Shown here: positions 23,865 to 31,412 of the stretch, in pieces
Position numbering within the stretch: position 1 is the stretch's first letter
Layout: each line of letters begins with the position of its first letter
DNA from: Autumnicola edwardsiae
Lineage (GTDB): Bacteria; Bacteroidota; Bacteroidia; Flavobacteriales; Flavobacteriaceae
DNA: 64,000 nt
Assembly (NCBI RefSeq): GCF_031846505.1
Contig: NZ_JAVRHP010000001.1
Span: 1 to 64,000 of the forward strand
Reading direction: 5' to 3'
Translations under genes and position numbers: made by a program
The notes under the pieces: model-generated
The model's database searches: none
What the model saw: the letters and a program-made list of their open reading frames with translations, nothing else
What the model was told of the DNA's origin: nothing

Positions 23865-25034
23865 CTATTTCTTATTAACTGCACTACATCCTGCCATTGT
23901 GGTAATCTTAACAGCTTCGGTTGCCGGCAGATTTTCATTTCTTTTCACAGTCTCTTCGACCATATTCCTGGTGATCTCTTTAAAAGCTTCTTCCAGAGGA
24001 GTACCTTCCTGCAAAGCGGCAGGGCGGCCTATATCCCCGGACTCTCTAAGGCTCTGCACCAATGGAACTTCTCCCAAAAACCGAACCTCCAAATCTTCAG
24101 CAAGGTTTTTTGCTCCCTCCCTACCAAAGATATAATATTTATTTTCAGGCAGCTCTTCCGGAGTGAAATAAGCCATATTTTCTACAATACCCAATACAGG
24201 TACATTTATACTTTCCTGTTGGAACATGGCCACTCCACGTTTTGCATCTGCCAGGGCCATATTTTGTGGCGTACTTACCACAACCGCTCCGGTAATTGGC
24301 AAAGACTGCATGATGGAAAGGTGAATGTCACCTGTTCCCGGTGGAAGATCTACTAAGAGAAAGTCCAGTTCTCCCCACGCAGCATCAAAAATCATCTGGT
24401 TAAGTGCCTTTGCCGCCATTGGCCCTCTCCACACAACCGCCTGATTTGGTTTTGTAAAGAAACCTATGGATAATATTTTCACGCCATAGTTTTCTATGGG
24501 CTTCATTTTAGATTTACCGTTAACATTTACAGACAAAGGCCTTTCGGCTTCTACATCAAACATCATTGGCGTAGACGGCCCGTAAATATCTGCATCAAGA
24601 ATACCCACATTAAAGCCCATTTTTGAAAGCGTAACAGCCAGATTTGCAGTTACCGTAGATTTTCCAACTCCTCCTTTTCCTGAGGCAACAGCTATAATAT
24701 TTTTTATCCCGGGAATAGGTTTCCCTTTAATCTCCGGTTTTTTCTTCTCCTGAGCTTCAACTTTAATATTCACTTTTACTTTGGCTTTCTCATAAACCTG
24801 CTCGTGGATAGCTTTTAAAATATCAACCTCGGCCCGCTTTTTTATATGAAGTGCAGGTGTGGCAAGAACTAAATCCACAACCACCTCATCACCAAAAATC
24901 ATAATGTTTTGCACTGCACCGGCCTCTACCATGTTCTTGCCTTCTCCGGCTACAGAAATGGTCTCCAGTGCTTTTAAAATATCTTTCTTCTTCAATACCA
25001 CAACAACAATTTTTTTCAGCAGAAAAAATTTCAA
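23865..25034 (-). CDS. mrp: Mrp/NBP35-type P-loop ATPase for Fe-S cluster delivery
   Basis: A protein of 389 residues from ATG 25034, or 376 from the in-frame TTG at 24995 (LKKKDILKALE), which gives the more usual N-terminus. An N-terminal MIP18/DUF59 domain precedes the ATPase with deviant Walker A ASGKGGVGKST (about 118-128), GILDADIYGPSTP and VDLPPGTGDIHL. It would bind Fe-S clusters and pass them to apo-proteins. The CxxC that many Mrp/ApbC proteins have after VENM is absent: the sequence runs VENMAYFTPEELPENKYYIFG, and I see only one Cys, near the C-terminus (AGCSAVNKK). It is translated immediately before nfu, which has its own CxxC and might share the task. Confidence 0.92.
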   Translation of the reverse strand: MKFFLLKKIVVVVLKKKDILKALETISVAGEGKNMVEAGAVQNIMIFGDEVVVDLVLATPALHIKKRAEVDILKAIHEQVYEKAKVKVNIKVEAQEKKKPEIKGKPIPGIKNIIAVASGKGGVGKSTVTANLAVTLSKMGFNVGILDADIYGPSTPMMFDVEAERPLSVNVNGKSKMKPIENYGVKILSIGFFTKPNQAVVWRGPMAAKALNQMIFDAAWGELDFLLVDLPPGTGDIHLSIMQSLPITGAVVVSTPQNMALADAKRGVAMFQQESINVPVLGIVENMAYFTPEELPENKYYIFGREGAKNLAEDLEVRFLGEVPLVQSLRESGDIGRPAALQEGTPLEEAFKEITRNMVEETVKRNENLPATEAVKITTMAGCSAVNKK

Positions 25035-25203
25035 TTCTTCAGGTTCTTCCGGAAGAATTAAAACTTCTGAAAATTATTTGATCCAATAGCTCTTATATAG
25101 ATCGATTCTAAACGCAAATATAGGTTGAAAACCTAAGAAAACGAAGCGATTGACTATAATTGATTTTTCAGTTTTAAAGACCCTGCAAGACAATATTAAG
25201 CAG

Positions 25204-25545
25204 CTATTCCTGCTCTTTCAGCTCTTTTACAGGATCCCAGAAATGCCTCTCAAAATCCTGAATTTTAAGATCTTTTACCACAATCCCTTCCTCTTCCAAA
25301 AGCTGCTGCATGACGTGAGTTCCGCTAAAGTGGCTTTTCCCGGTTAAAAGTCCGTTTCTGTTCACCACCCGATGCGCGGGGACACCTGGTTTTTCTTTAG
25401 AGGCATTCATAGCCCAGCCCACCATCCTGGCGCTTTGCGGTGAGCCTAAATATCTAGCAATTGCACCATAGGAAGTTACCTTTCCATGCGGAATTTGAGC
25501 CGCCACATGGTAAACCTTTTCAAAAAAACCGGAGTTTTTTGTCAT
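25204..25545 (-). CDS. MGMT-family alkyltransferase-like protein (no active-site Cys)
   Basis: A 113-residue single-domain protein of the O6-alkylguanine DNA transferase fold. The DNA-binding part is complete (IPHGKVTSYGAIARYLG, SARMVGWAMN with the Arg finger, and NRNGLLTG). The active-site PCHRV is replaced by PAHRVV, so the alkyl-accepting Cys is Ala. Such alkyltransferase-like (ATL) proteins bind damaged bases and flag them for nucleotide excision repair. Its ATG overlaps the stop of the upstream LysE-family gene by 4 bp. The operon is trmB-lysE-ATL on the minus strand. Confidence 0.88.
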   Translation of the reverse strand: MTKNSGFFEKVYHVAAQIPHGKVTSYGAIARYLGSPQSARMVGWAMNASKEKPGVPAHRVVNRNGLLTGKSHFSGTHVMQQLLEEEGIVVKDLKIQDFERHFWDPVKELKEQE

Positions 25546-26165
25546 GAACTGTAGATTCTAAATAATGTGATTACGATTAGCACAAGCATGAGGAGTGCCA
25601 TAAAGTAATTGGAAAACCGGGAGAAAGTTTCTGTTTTACTTTCTATTTTATTAAAGAACAGCACATAAAGATAAAGGCTGGTGAAGGTTCCCATAGCACC
25701 GGCCACTGCAAACGAGAGGATTTTAAACCAGTCGTAAGATCCTCCCACGCCAACATTTAATGCACCCGCAATAGCTACAAAATAAGGAATGGGAAAAACA
25801 TTAAGAACAGCGATAAGCATTCCTTTAAAAATGCTGTTGGACCTTGCTTTTTCTGAATGCTGCTCGATGTCATCTTTTCGTTTGGCTTTCACAAAAAAAT
25901 AAATCCCGAGGATTGCAAAGATTACCAGGCCTGCTCTTAATAAGATATTCTGAACAAAAGGATTGGAAAAAATATAATTTGCAAGAAGTATGGCAACAAA
26001 TGCCTGAAACAGCACTATAAAAGAAGCACCTACCGCAACATACATCCCATTCTTCTTACCATGCTCCACACAAGTTTTGGCCACAGTCATATTAACCAAA
26101 CCAGGAGGAATCACCCCCAGAAAAGCGGCGACATAAGTGATAAGAAAAAGTCTTGCCTCTTCCAA
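25542..26165 (-). CDS. LysE-family amino acid exporter
   Basis: A 207-residue inner-membrane protein with six hydrophobic segments, typical of the LysE/RhtB superfamily. The first helix carries the GVIPPGLVNMTVAKTCVEHG signature (GxxxPGP-like), and later helices include NVFPIPYFVAIAG. It probably exports an amino acid or related small molecule; the substrate is unknown. The start is TTG at 26165, directly after the trmB stop (TAA-TTG), and the 3' end overlaps the ATL start by 4 bp. Confidence 0.85.
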   Translation of the reverse strand: MEEARLFLITYVAAFLGVIPPGLVNMTVAKTCVEHGKKNGMYVAVGASFIVLFQAFVAILLANYIFSNPFVQNILLRAGLVIFAILGIYFFVKAKRKDDIEQHSEKARSNSIFKGMLIAVLNVFPIPYFVAIAGALNVGVGGSYDWFKILSFAVAGAMGTFTSLYLYVLFFNKIESKTETFSRFSNYFMALLMLVLIVITLFRIYSS

Positions 26166-26837
26166 TTATTTTATCTTAAACTGAATGTAAGTAATCGGTT
26201 TTCCTTTTTCAAGATACTGTTTTTCATAGAAAGTCTGGATTTCCCGTACTTCCTTAGGAGAATATTCATTTTTATAAATATCGTGATGTGAATAAATAAC
26301 TTCGTGACCTTCACCGTGCAGAAGCCCCAGGGTGTAGCCATGCATAAATTCACTATCGGTCTTCAGGTTTACGAATCCGTCGTCTTTTAAAATTTGTTTA
26401 TACTTCTGTAGAAATTCAGAATTTGTAAGGCGGTGCTTGGTTCTTTTATACTTTATCTGTGGATCTGGAAAAGTGATCCAGATTTCGCTTACTTCATTTT
26501 CAGCAAAAACGTGCGTAATAAGTTCAATCTGCGTGCGCAGAAAAGCCACATTGTGCAGGTTTTCTTCCTGAGCGGTCTTTGCCCCACGCCAAAAACGGGC
26601 TCCTTTAATATCGATCCCGATAAAATTCGCATTGGGATTTTGTTGCGCAAGTCCTACACTGTACTCCCCTTTTCCGCAACCCAATTCAAGAATTATAGGT
26701 TTATCATTTTTAAAAAATTCATTCCACCTTCCCTTCCATTCAAACTCAGCATCGGTAAGATTTTCCCTGGATGGCTGAATGACATTAGAAAATTTTTCAT
26801 TTTCCCTGAAACGTTTAAGCTTATTTTTACTTCCCAC
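26166..26837 (-). CDS. trmB: tRNA (guanine-N7)-methyltransferase
   Basis: A 223-residue TrmB that methylates G46 in the variable loop of tRNAs. The start is GTG 26837 (GSKNKLKRFRENEKF follows, the usual flavobacterial N-terminus); the longer frame to 26933 is not conserved-looking and would overlap the divergent gene. SAM motif LELGCGKGEYSVGLA, NFIGIDIKGARFWRGA and the family signature WITFPDPQIKYKRTKHRLT are all present. First gene of a minus-strand operon with the LysE exporter and ATL genes. Confidence 0.95.
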   Translation of the reverse strand: MGSKNKLKRFRENEKFSNVIQPSRENLTDAEFEWKGRWNEFFKNDKPIILELGCGKGEYSVGLAQQNPNANFIGIDIKGARFWRGAKTAQEENLHNVAFLRTQIELITHVFAENEVSEIWITFPDPQIKYKRTKHRLTNSEFLQKYKQILKDDGFVNLKTDSEFMHGYTLGLLHGEGHEVIYSHHDIYKNEYSPKEVREIQTFYEKQYLEKGKPITYIQFKIK

Positions 26838-26893
26838 GTGATTATTTAATATTTTGGTAAAATTAAAGAAAATAGGCCATAGCCCGATAAGAA

Positions 26894-26901
26894 TATATTT
26901 G
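26894..26901 (+). promoter_or_regulatory. -7 element giving a near-leaderless message for the glycosyltransferase
   Basis: TATATTTG ends only 4 bp before the ATG at 26906, so transcription would begin at or next to the start codon. No well-spaced TTG box was seen. Confidence 0.4.
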
Positions 26902-26905
26902 TTAT

Positions 26906-27955
26906 ATGCGAAAGAAACGAATTTTAGTCGCACCTTTAAATTGGGGTTTGGGCCATGCCTCCCGTTGCGTACCCATTATTAAAAGCCTGGAACAGGAAAA
27001 TTTTGAGCCAGTTTTAGCTTCAGATGGAAATGCGCTTTTACTTCTGAAAAAAGAATTTTCGCATTTAGAATCTTTTGAACTTCCTTCCTACAAGGTTGAA
27101 TATGCCAGAAACGGAAGCAACTTTAAATGGAAAATGATGTGGGACAGCCCCAAAATCTTAAAAGCCATTAAAGCTGAAAAAAAGGCTACAAAAAAGCTGG
27201 TGGAGGAGCTTAATTTAGAGGGTATAATTTCAGATAATCGCTTTGGAGTGAGGTACAAACACTTAAAATGTGTGTTTATAACCCATCAATTAAACGTTTT
27301 AAGCGGCACAACCACTTACTTCAGCAGTAAATTGCACCAAAAGTATATAAAGAAGTTTGATAAATGCTGGATTCCCGATGCTAAAGGCGGAAAAAACCTT
27401 AGCGGTATCCTGGGACATCTGAACAAGGTAAATGAGTATATAAAATACATTGGCCCCCTTAGCCGGTTTGAAAAAAAGGAGCTGCCGAAAAAGTACGATT
27501 ACCTTATTTTGTTATCTGGACCGGAACCGCAACGAACAATCCTGGAAGAGCTGCTCCTAAAGGAATTTTCTGGATGTACGGCCAAAATTTTACTGATAAG
27601 AGGAGTTGTTGAAGAAAATGACCGACCTTCTAAAAAGGCAAATATCGGTATAGAGAATTACATGTTCGGAAAAAATCTGGAAGATGCGGTTAATTCTTCT
27701 GAAGTTGTTATTTGCAGATCGGGCTATACTTCTATCCTCGACCTTGCAAAGCTGGAGAAAAAAGCATTTTTTATCCCGACACCGGGACAATTTGAACAGG
27801 AATACTTAGCAGAACGGCTTATGAACCTGGGGATAGCCCCATCCTGCAAACAGAGTGATTTTAAGCTCTCAAAACTGAAAGAAATTGATAAATACAAAGG
27901 TTTAAAAGATATCGGATTCGCTACTAATTTCAGGGAGTTCTTCGCTCTTTTCTAA
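26906..27955 (+). CDS. MurG-like glycosyltransferase (GT-B fold)
   Basis: A 349-residue GT-B enzyme of the MurG/GT28-like group. The N-terminal Rossmann domain opens with RILVAPLNWGLGHASRC (Gly-rich acceptor loop), and the C-terminal domain has LILLSGPEPQRTILEE, then VVICRSGYTSILDLAKLEKKA and PTPGQFEQEYLAERL, the nucleotide-sugar binding region of the family (compare R-x-G...E-Q). It would transfer a sugar from a nucleotide donor; donor and acceptor are unknown. Its last 54 bp overlap, antisense, the 3' end of the histidine kinase gene. Confidence 0.85.
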   Translation: MRKKRILVAPLNWGLGHASRCVPIIKSLEQENFEPVLASDGNALLLLKKEFSHLESFELPSYKVEYARNGSNFKWKMMWDSPKILKAIKAEKKATKKLVEELNLEGIISDNRFGVRYKHLKCVFITHQLNVLSGTTTYFSSKLHQKYIKKFDKCWIPDAKGGKNLSGILGHLNKVNEYIKYIGPLSRFEKKELPKKYDYLILLSGPEPQRTILEELLLKEFSGCTAKILLIRGVVEENDRPSKKANIGIENYMFGKNLEDAVNSSEVVICRSGYTSILDLAKLEKKAFFIPTPGQFEQEYLAERLMNLGIAPSCKQSDFKLSKLKEIDKYKGLKDIGFATNFREFFALF

Positions 27956-28981
27956 CGTAAAGGAAAATTCGCTCCCTACTCCAAAGACACTTTCAATATA
28001 GATTTTTTCTTCGTGGGCTTCAATAATATGTTTTACAATGGCAAGGCCAAGACCTGAACCGCCTTCTTTTCTGGAACCGCTTTTATCCACCCGATAAAAA
28101 CGTTCGAACAGCCGCGGAATATTTTCTTTTGCAATACCTTCCCCGTTATCGGTTACCCTTACAATAACCTTGTTTTTAATAAGGTTCTCTATAGTAATTT
28201 CGGTAGTTCCGTCTTTTTTTCCGTATTTAATAGAGTTAACCACGAGATTTGTAAGTACTTGCTGTATTCTTTCCCGATCCCCATAAACATAAATTGCCTT
28301 TTGATATTCCACATCAAAAGTAAGGGTTATGTTTTTTTTAGCTGCTTTCATTTCCAGAAGGTCAAAAGTATTCTGAACAAGTTCCACAATATTAAAATCC
28401 TCCATTTGTAAATGAAGGTCCCCAACTTCGAGCTTACTTATCATATCGAGATCTTTTACAATATAAATCAGCCTCTCTACACCTTTACTGGCACGGGTAA
28501 GATATTTTTTTCTTACAGATTTATCTTTCATGGCACCGTCTAACAAAGTGAGAATATATCCCTGGACCGTGAACAAAGGAGTTTTTAATTCATGAGATAC
28601 GTTGCCCATAAATTCTTTCCTGTAGCCTTCCCTGATTTTAAGGGCTTCGATTTCCAGCTTCTTATGCTCGGTAAATTTTTCTACCTCCCTGGTAAGGGTC
28701 GCCATATCTGTGGTCACCTGGCTGGGTCGTAATGTGGTAGAATCAAGTAAAGATACGTTGTCGTAAATCTTTTTTATACGCCGGTAAATAAAGTACTCTA
28801 CCCGCTGCTGAATGATAAAAAATGAAAAAATATAGATTACAAATAAAAATACCAGGAAAGGAATCCACAGTAAATTATCCATATAGTATAGAAAAGCGGC
28901 CAGCAGAAAACCAATAAAAACGGTGATATAGATCGATGTTTTTATTGCAAATTTGTATGAACGCTTAAATTTATTGGCCAT
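27902..28981 (-). CDS. Sensor histidine kinase, PhoR/BaeS-like
   Basis: A 359-residue inner-membrane kinase with two adjacent N-terminal helices (about 12-60) separated by a very short loop, so there is almost no periplasmic sensor domain. A linker (about 60-125) leads to the HisKA domain with EFMGNVSHELKTPLF (phospho-His), and the ATPase domain has N box LTNLVVNSIKYG, G1 VTDNGEGI, F box and G2 GSGLGLAIVKHI. It partners the response regulator encoded just upstream (1-bp overlap at 28981). Signal unknown; the short-loop topology suggests sensing within the membrane or via another protein. Confidence 0.93.
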   Translation of the reverse strand: MANKFKRSYKFAIKTSIYITVFIGFLLAAFLYYMDNLLWIPFLVFLFVIYIFSFFIIQQRVEYFIYRRIKKIYDNVSLLDSTTLRPSQVTTDMATLTREVEKFTEHKKLEIEALKIREGYRKEFMGNVSHELKTPLFTVQGYILTLLDGAMKDKSVRKKYLTRASKGVERLIYIVKDLDMISKLEVGDLHLQMEDFNIVELVQNTFDLLEMKAAKKNITLTFDVEYQKAIYVYGDRERIQQVLTNLVVNSIKYGKKDGTTEITIENLIKNKVIVRVTDNGEGIAKENIPRLFERFYRVDKSGSRKEGGSGLGLAIVKHIIEAHEEKIYIESVFGVGSEFSFTLEKSEELPEISSESDIF

Positions 28982-29664
28982 TAAACTACAAACTTATACC
29001 CTACTCCTTTTACGGTCTTAAAACTGTCGTCCCCAATTTTCTCGCGAAGTTTTCTTATATGGACATCTATTGTACGACCTCCAACCACCACATCGTTTCC
29101 CCAGATTTTGTCCATAATATCTTCTCTTTTAAAAACCTTTCCGGGTTTGGAAGCAAGAAGAGACAATAATTCGAATTCCTTCCTGGGCAGGAGCATTTCT
29201 TCATTGTCTTTAATAATCTTGTATTCTTCCCTGTTTATGGTAAGGTCACCAATTTTTACGATGCTTGCGTTAGAAGTATCATCTTTAAATCTTCTTAGCA
29301 AGGCCTTTACCTTACTGGTAAGTACCTTTGGCTTGATAGGTTTGGTAATATAGTCATCTGCACCTGCATCAAATCCGGCCATCTGGGAATAATCTTCGCC
29401 CCTGGCAGTTAGAAAGGTAATGATTGTATCTTCAAGTTCGGGTATTTTTCTAATTTTTTCACAGGCTTCAATGCCGTCCATCCCCGGCATCATCACATCT
29501 AAAATGATAAGTTGGGGATTTTTTTTCCTGGCAAGTTTTACAGCATCGGCGCCATTATCTGCAGTAATAACTTTATATCCTTCAGAAGAGAGGTTATAAC
29601 TCACTATTTCCAGGATATCCGGCTCATCATCCACTAACAGGATACAAATGTCTTTTTTCTTCAT
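28981..29664 (-). CDS. OmpR/PhoB-family response regulator
   Basis: A 227-residue regulator. The receiver domain (1 to about 120) has the acidic pair in ILLVDDEPDIL, the phospho-acceptor Asp in LIILDVMMPGMDG, the Thr of FLTARGED and the Lys of DYITKPIKP. The winged-helix domain (about 135-227) has the recognition region GGRTIDVHIRKLREKIG and the terminal TVKGVGYKF. It regulates transcription as a dimer on direct repeats. It is first in the operon with the kinase, and faces the lipoprotein/TonB receptor genes across a 316-bp spacer with TTAA repeats. Confidence 0.95.
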   Translation of the reverse strand: MKKKDICILLVDDEPDILEIVSYNLSSEGYKVITADNGADAVKLARKKNPQLIILDVMMPGMDGIEACEKIRKIPELEDTIITFLTARGEDYSQMAGFDAGADDYITKPIKPKVLTSKVKALLRRFKDDTSNASIVKIGDLTINREEYKIIKDNEEMLLPRKEFELLSLLASKPGKVFKREDIMDKIWGNDVVVGGRTIDVHIRKLREKIGDDSFKTVKGVGYKFVV

Positions 29665-29742
29665 GTCGTTTATGTAGTTAAGATAAATATGAAGTAAAAG
29701 TAAATATAAATTTCAACTAATCTTCCCGAGCCAAAGCTCCCC

Positions 29743-29768
29743 TTAAGTTAAGTTAACATATTTTAAAT
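29743..29768. promoter_or_regulatory. TTAAG tandem repeat next to the response regulator start
   Basis: TTAAG-TTAAG-TTAACATA places TTAA at 29743, 29748 and 29753, with another at 29764. It is 79-100 bp upstream of the regulator ATG and might be an autoregulatory site. TTAACATA recurs at 29882. Confidence 0.3.
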
Positions 29769-29881
29769 TCGTAAAGCTGTTACAAAATAGGCATTTTCCG
29801 GGATATCAGCAATTAACAGCAAGGGCTCCAAATTTCTTCAAGAGTTTTCCTAAACCATTTTATAACATTGCTCGTGGCGTG

Positions 29882-29937
29882 TTAACATAAACTTAAACTT
29901 CACATAAGATCCTACTTAACCTAAGCTTGTTTATTTG
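29882..29937 (+). promoter_or_regulatory. Candidate response-regulator operator and promoter of the lipoprotein/TonB set
   Basis: TTAA occurs at 29882 and 29893 (11 bp apart, the spacing typical for OmpR/PhoB direct repeats) and again at 29916. TTTATTTG at 29930-29937 resembles the -7 element, with no good TTG -33 box, as expected for an activated promoter. Assignment to the adjacent regulator is inference. Confidence 0.4.
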
Positions 29938-29980
29938 CCGTGAATTTAAAACTCACTATTTAAACTAAACTATTGAGATT

Positions 29981-31312
29981 ATGAAAAAATTAATTATTGC
30001 AGGTTTCGCTATTGCTGCTTTAGGATTAACCGGTTGTAGCGATGATGATGATGCACCTAACGAGCCCATTGCATCTTGTACAGATGGGGTGAGAAATGGA
30101 AACGAAACCGGGGTAGATTGTGGTGGACCTTGTACTGCCTGTGATGACGATCCTGGTAATGGTAATGGCGGTGAAACTCCGCAGGATGAAGATCTTTCTG
30201 GCCTTTTAACTGAGGATTTCACACTAACCAATGATATTATATGGGAACTGAACGGAAAGTTTGTAGTAGGTGATGGAGCAACCCTAACTATTGAACCAGG
30301 AACGATTATTAAAGGTCGTGAAGGGACAGGTTCTCTTGCTTCTGCACTTATTGTTGCCCGTGGTGGCCGAATTATGGCTGAAGGAACTGCTGACAATCCT
30401 ATAATATTTACTTCTATAAACGACAACATTGAAGTTGGACAACAACAAGGAAGTAATTTGGACGAAAATGATCGAGGTCTTTGGGGTGGAGTTTTAATTT
30501 TAGGACACGCACCAAGTTCTTTTGAAGGTGATTCTGAAGAGTCTCAAATAGAAGGAATTCCTGCAGATGATGACTATGGTCGTTATGGAGGAGACATTGC
30601 CGATGACGACTCTGGTGTATTCCAATATGTTTCTATTCGTCACGGTGGAGCTTTAATTGGTTCGGGGAATGAAATTAACGGACTAACCTTAGGTGGTGTT
30701 GGTAACGGAACAGTTATAGATCACATAGAAGTTGTAGGAAACGTAGATGATGGTGTAGAATGGTTTGGCGGTACTGTAGACGCAAGTAACATACTTGTTT
30801 TTGCCGGTGGAGATGATGGGCTTGATATTGACCAGGCATACTCTGGAACTGTCACCAATGCCCTTGTAATCCAGGGTGCTGAATCTGACCATGGTTTAGA
30901 AATAGACGGACCAGAAGGAACTATGATGGGATCTTTTACTATCCAGGACCTCACTATCATTGGAGATCCAAATGCTCCATCTGGAGAAATCGCAGACCTT
31001 AGAGACGGCGCAATGGGAGCTTTTAACAATGTTTACATAAGAGGATTTAATGCAGATCAGGATGTAGAAATAGACGATGCTGATTCTGCTGAGAATTATA
31101 CCTCTGGCGACCTAAGCTTCTCTGCATGGGAAATTGTATTACCAGAAGGGGTAGAGAGTGTTTCTTCCATTTTTAACGATACTACAGAAAGCACAGATTT
31201 CTCTAGCGATGCTGCAGAGTTTGCTACAGCAATAGAACAGGATCAGGAAACTGTAGGCGCAGATCTATCGGCTTTTGGATGGACTTACGCTAGCTTCAGA
31301 GGTGCATATTAA
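29981..31312 (+). CDS. Cys-motif / beta-helix lipoprotein
   Basis: A 443-residue exported lipoprotein: signal ending LGLTGC (Cys19), then an Asp-rich spacer and a short module CTDGVRNGNETGVDCGGPC, a cysteine motif seen in many flavobacterial surface proteins. The rest has repetitive beta-strands (DNPIIFTSINDN, GLWGGVLILGHAPSS, IEVVGNVDDGVEWFGGTVD) that suggest a right-handed parallel beta-helix, and is very acidic. No catalytic motif is visible; a glycan- or ligand-binding surface role is plausible. It is first in the set with the TonB receptor and the T9SS-CTD protein, divergent from the two-component system. A hairpin with T-run separates it from the receptor gene. Confidence 0.8.
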   Translation: MKKLIIAGFAIAALGLTGCSDDDDAPNEPIASCTDGVRNGNETGVDCGGPCTACDDDPGNGNGGETPQDEDLSGLLTEDFTLTNDIIWELNGKFVVGDGATLTIEPGTIIKGREGTGSLASALIVARGGRIMAEGTADNPIIFTSINDNIEVGQQQGSNLDENDRGLWGGVLILGHAPSSFEGDSEESQIEGIPADDDYGRYGGDIADDDSGVFQYVSIRHGGALIGSGNEINGLTLGGVGNGTVIDHIEVVGNVDDGVEWFGGTVDASNILVFAGGDDGLDIDQAYSGTVTNALVIQGAESDHGLEIDGPEGTMMGSFTIQDLTIIGDPNAPSGEIADLRDGAMGAFNNVYIRGFNADQDVEIDDADSAENYTSGDLSFSAWEIVLPEGVESVSSIFNDTTESTDFSSDAAEFATAIEQDQETVGADLSAFGWTYASFRGAY

Positions 31313-31347
31313 AAAGATTATAAGCAAGACCAGATAAATGGCTTTCT

Positions 31348-31385
31348 AAATTGCTCGCTTCTTTTAAGAAGCGGGCAATTTATTA
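31348..31385 (+). terminator. Terminator or attenuator before the TonB receptor gene
   Basis: AAATTGCTCGCTTCTT and AAGAAGCGGGCAATTT pair with one G-T, followed by ATTATT. Its place between co-directional genes suggests partial termination that lowers receptor expression relative to the lipoprotein. Confidence 0.65.
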
Positions 31386-31412
31386 TTAAGATTTTAATCG
31401 ATAATTGATATT

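Noticed and set aside
26838..26933. Upstream extension of trmB
   Set aside because: The extra 32 residues are not typical of TrmB and would overlap the start of the divergent glycosyltransferase; GTG 26837 gives the normal N-terminus.
29781..29803. Another family A copy (AAAATAGGCATTTTCCGGG)
   Set aside because: Too short and mismatched to be counted.
29965..30429. 154-codon antisense ORF inside the beta-helix lipoprotein gene
   Set aside because: Its composition reflects the acidic repeats of the real gene on the other strand, it overlaps its promoter region, and it has no domain. The same holds for other long antisense ORFs in polA, mrp and tRNA-methyltransferase genes.
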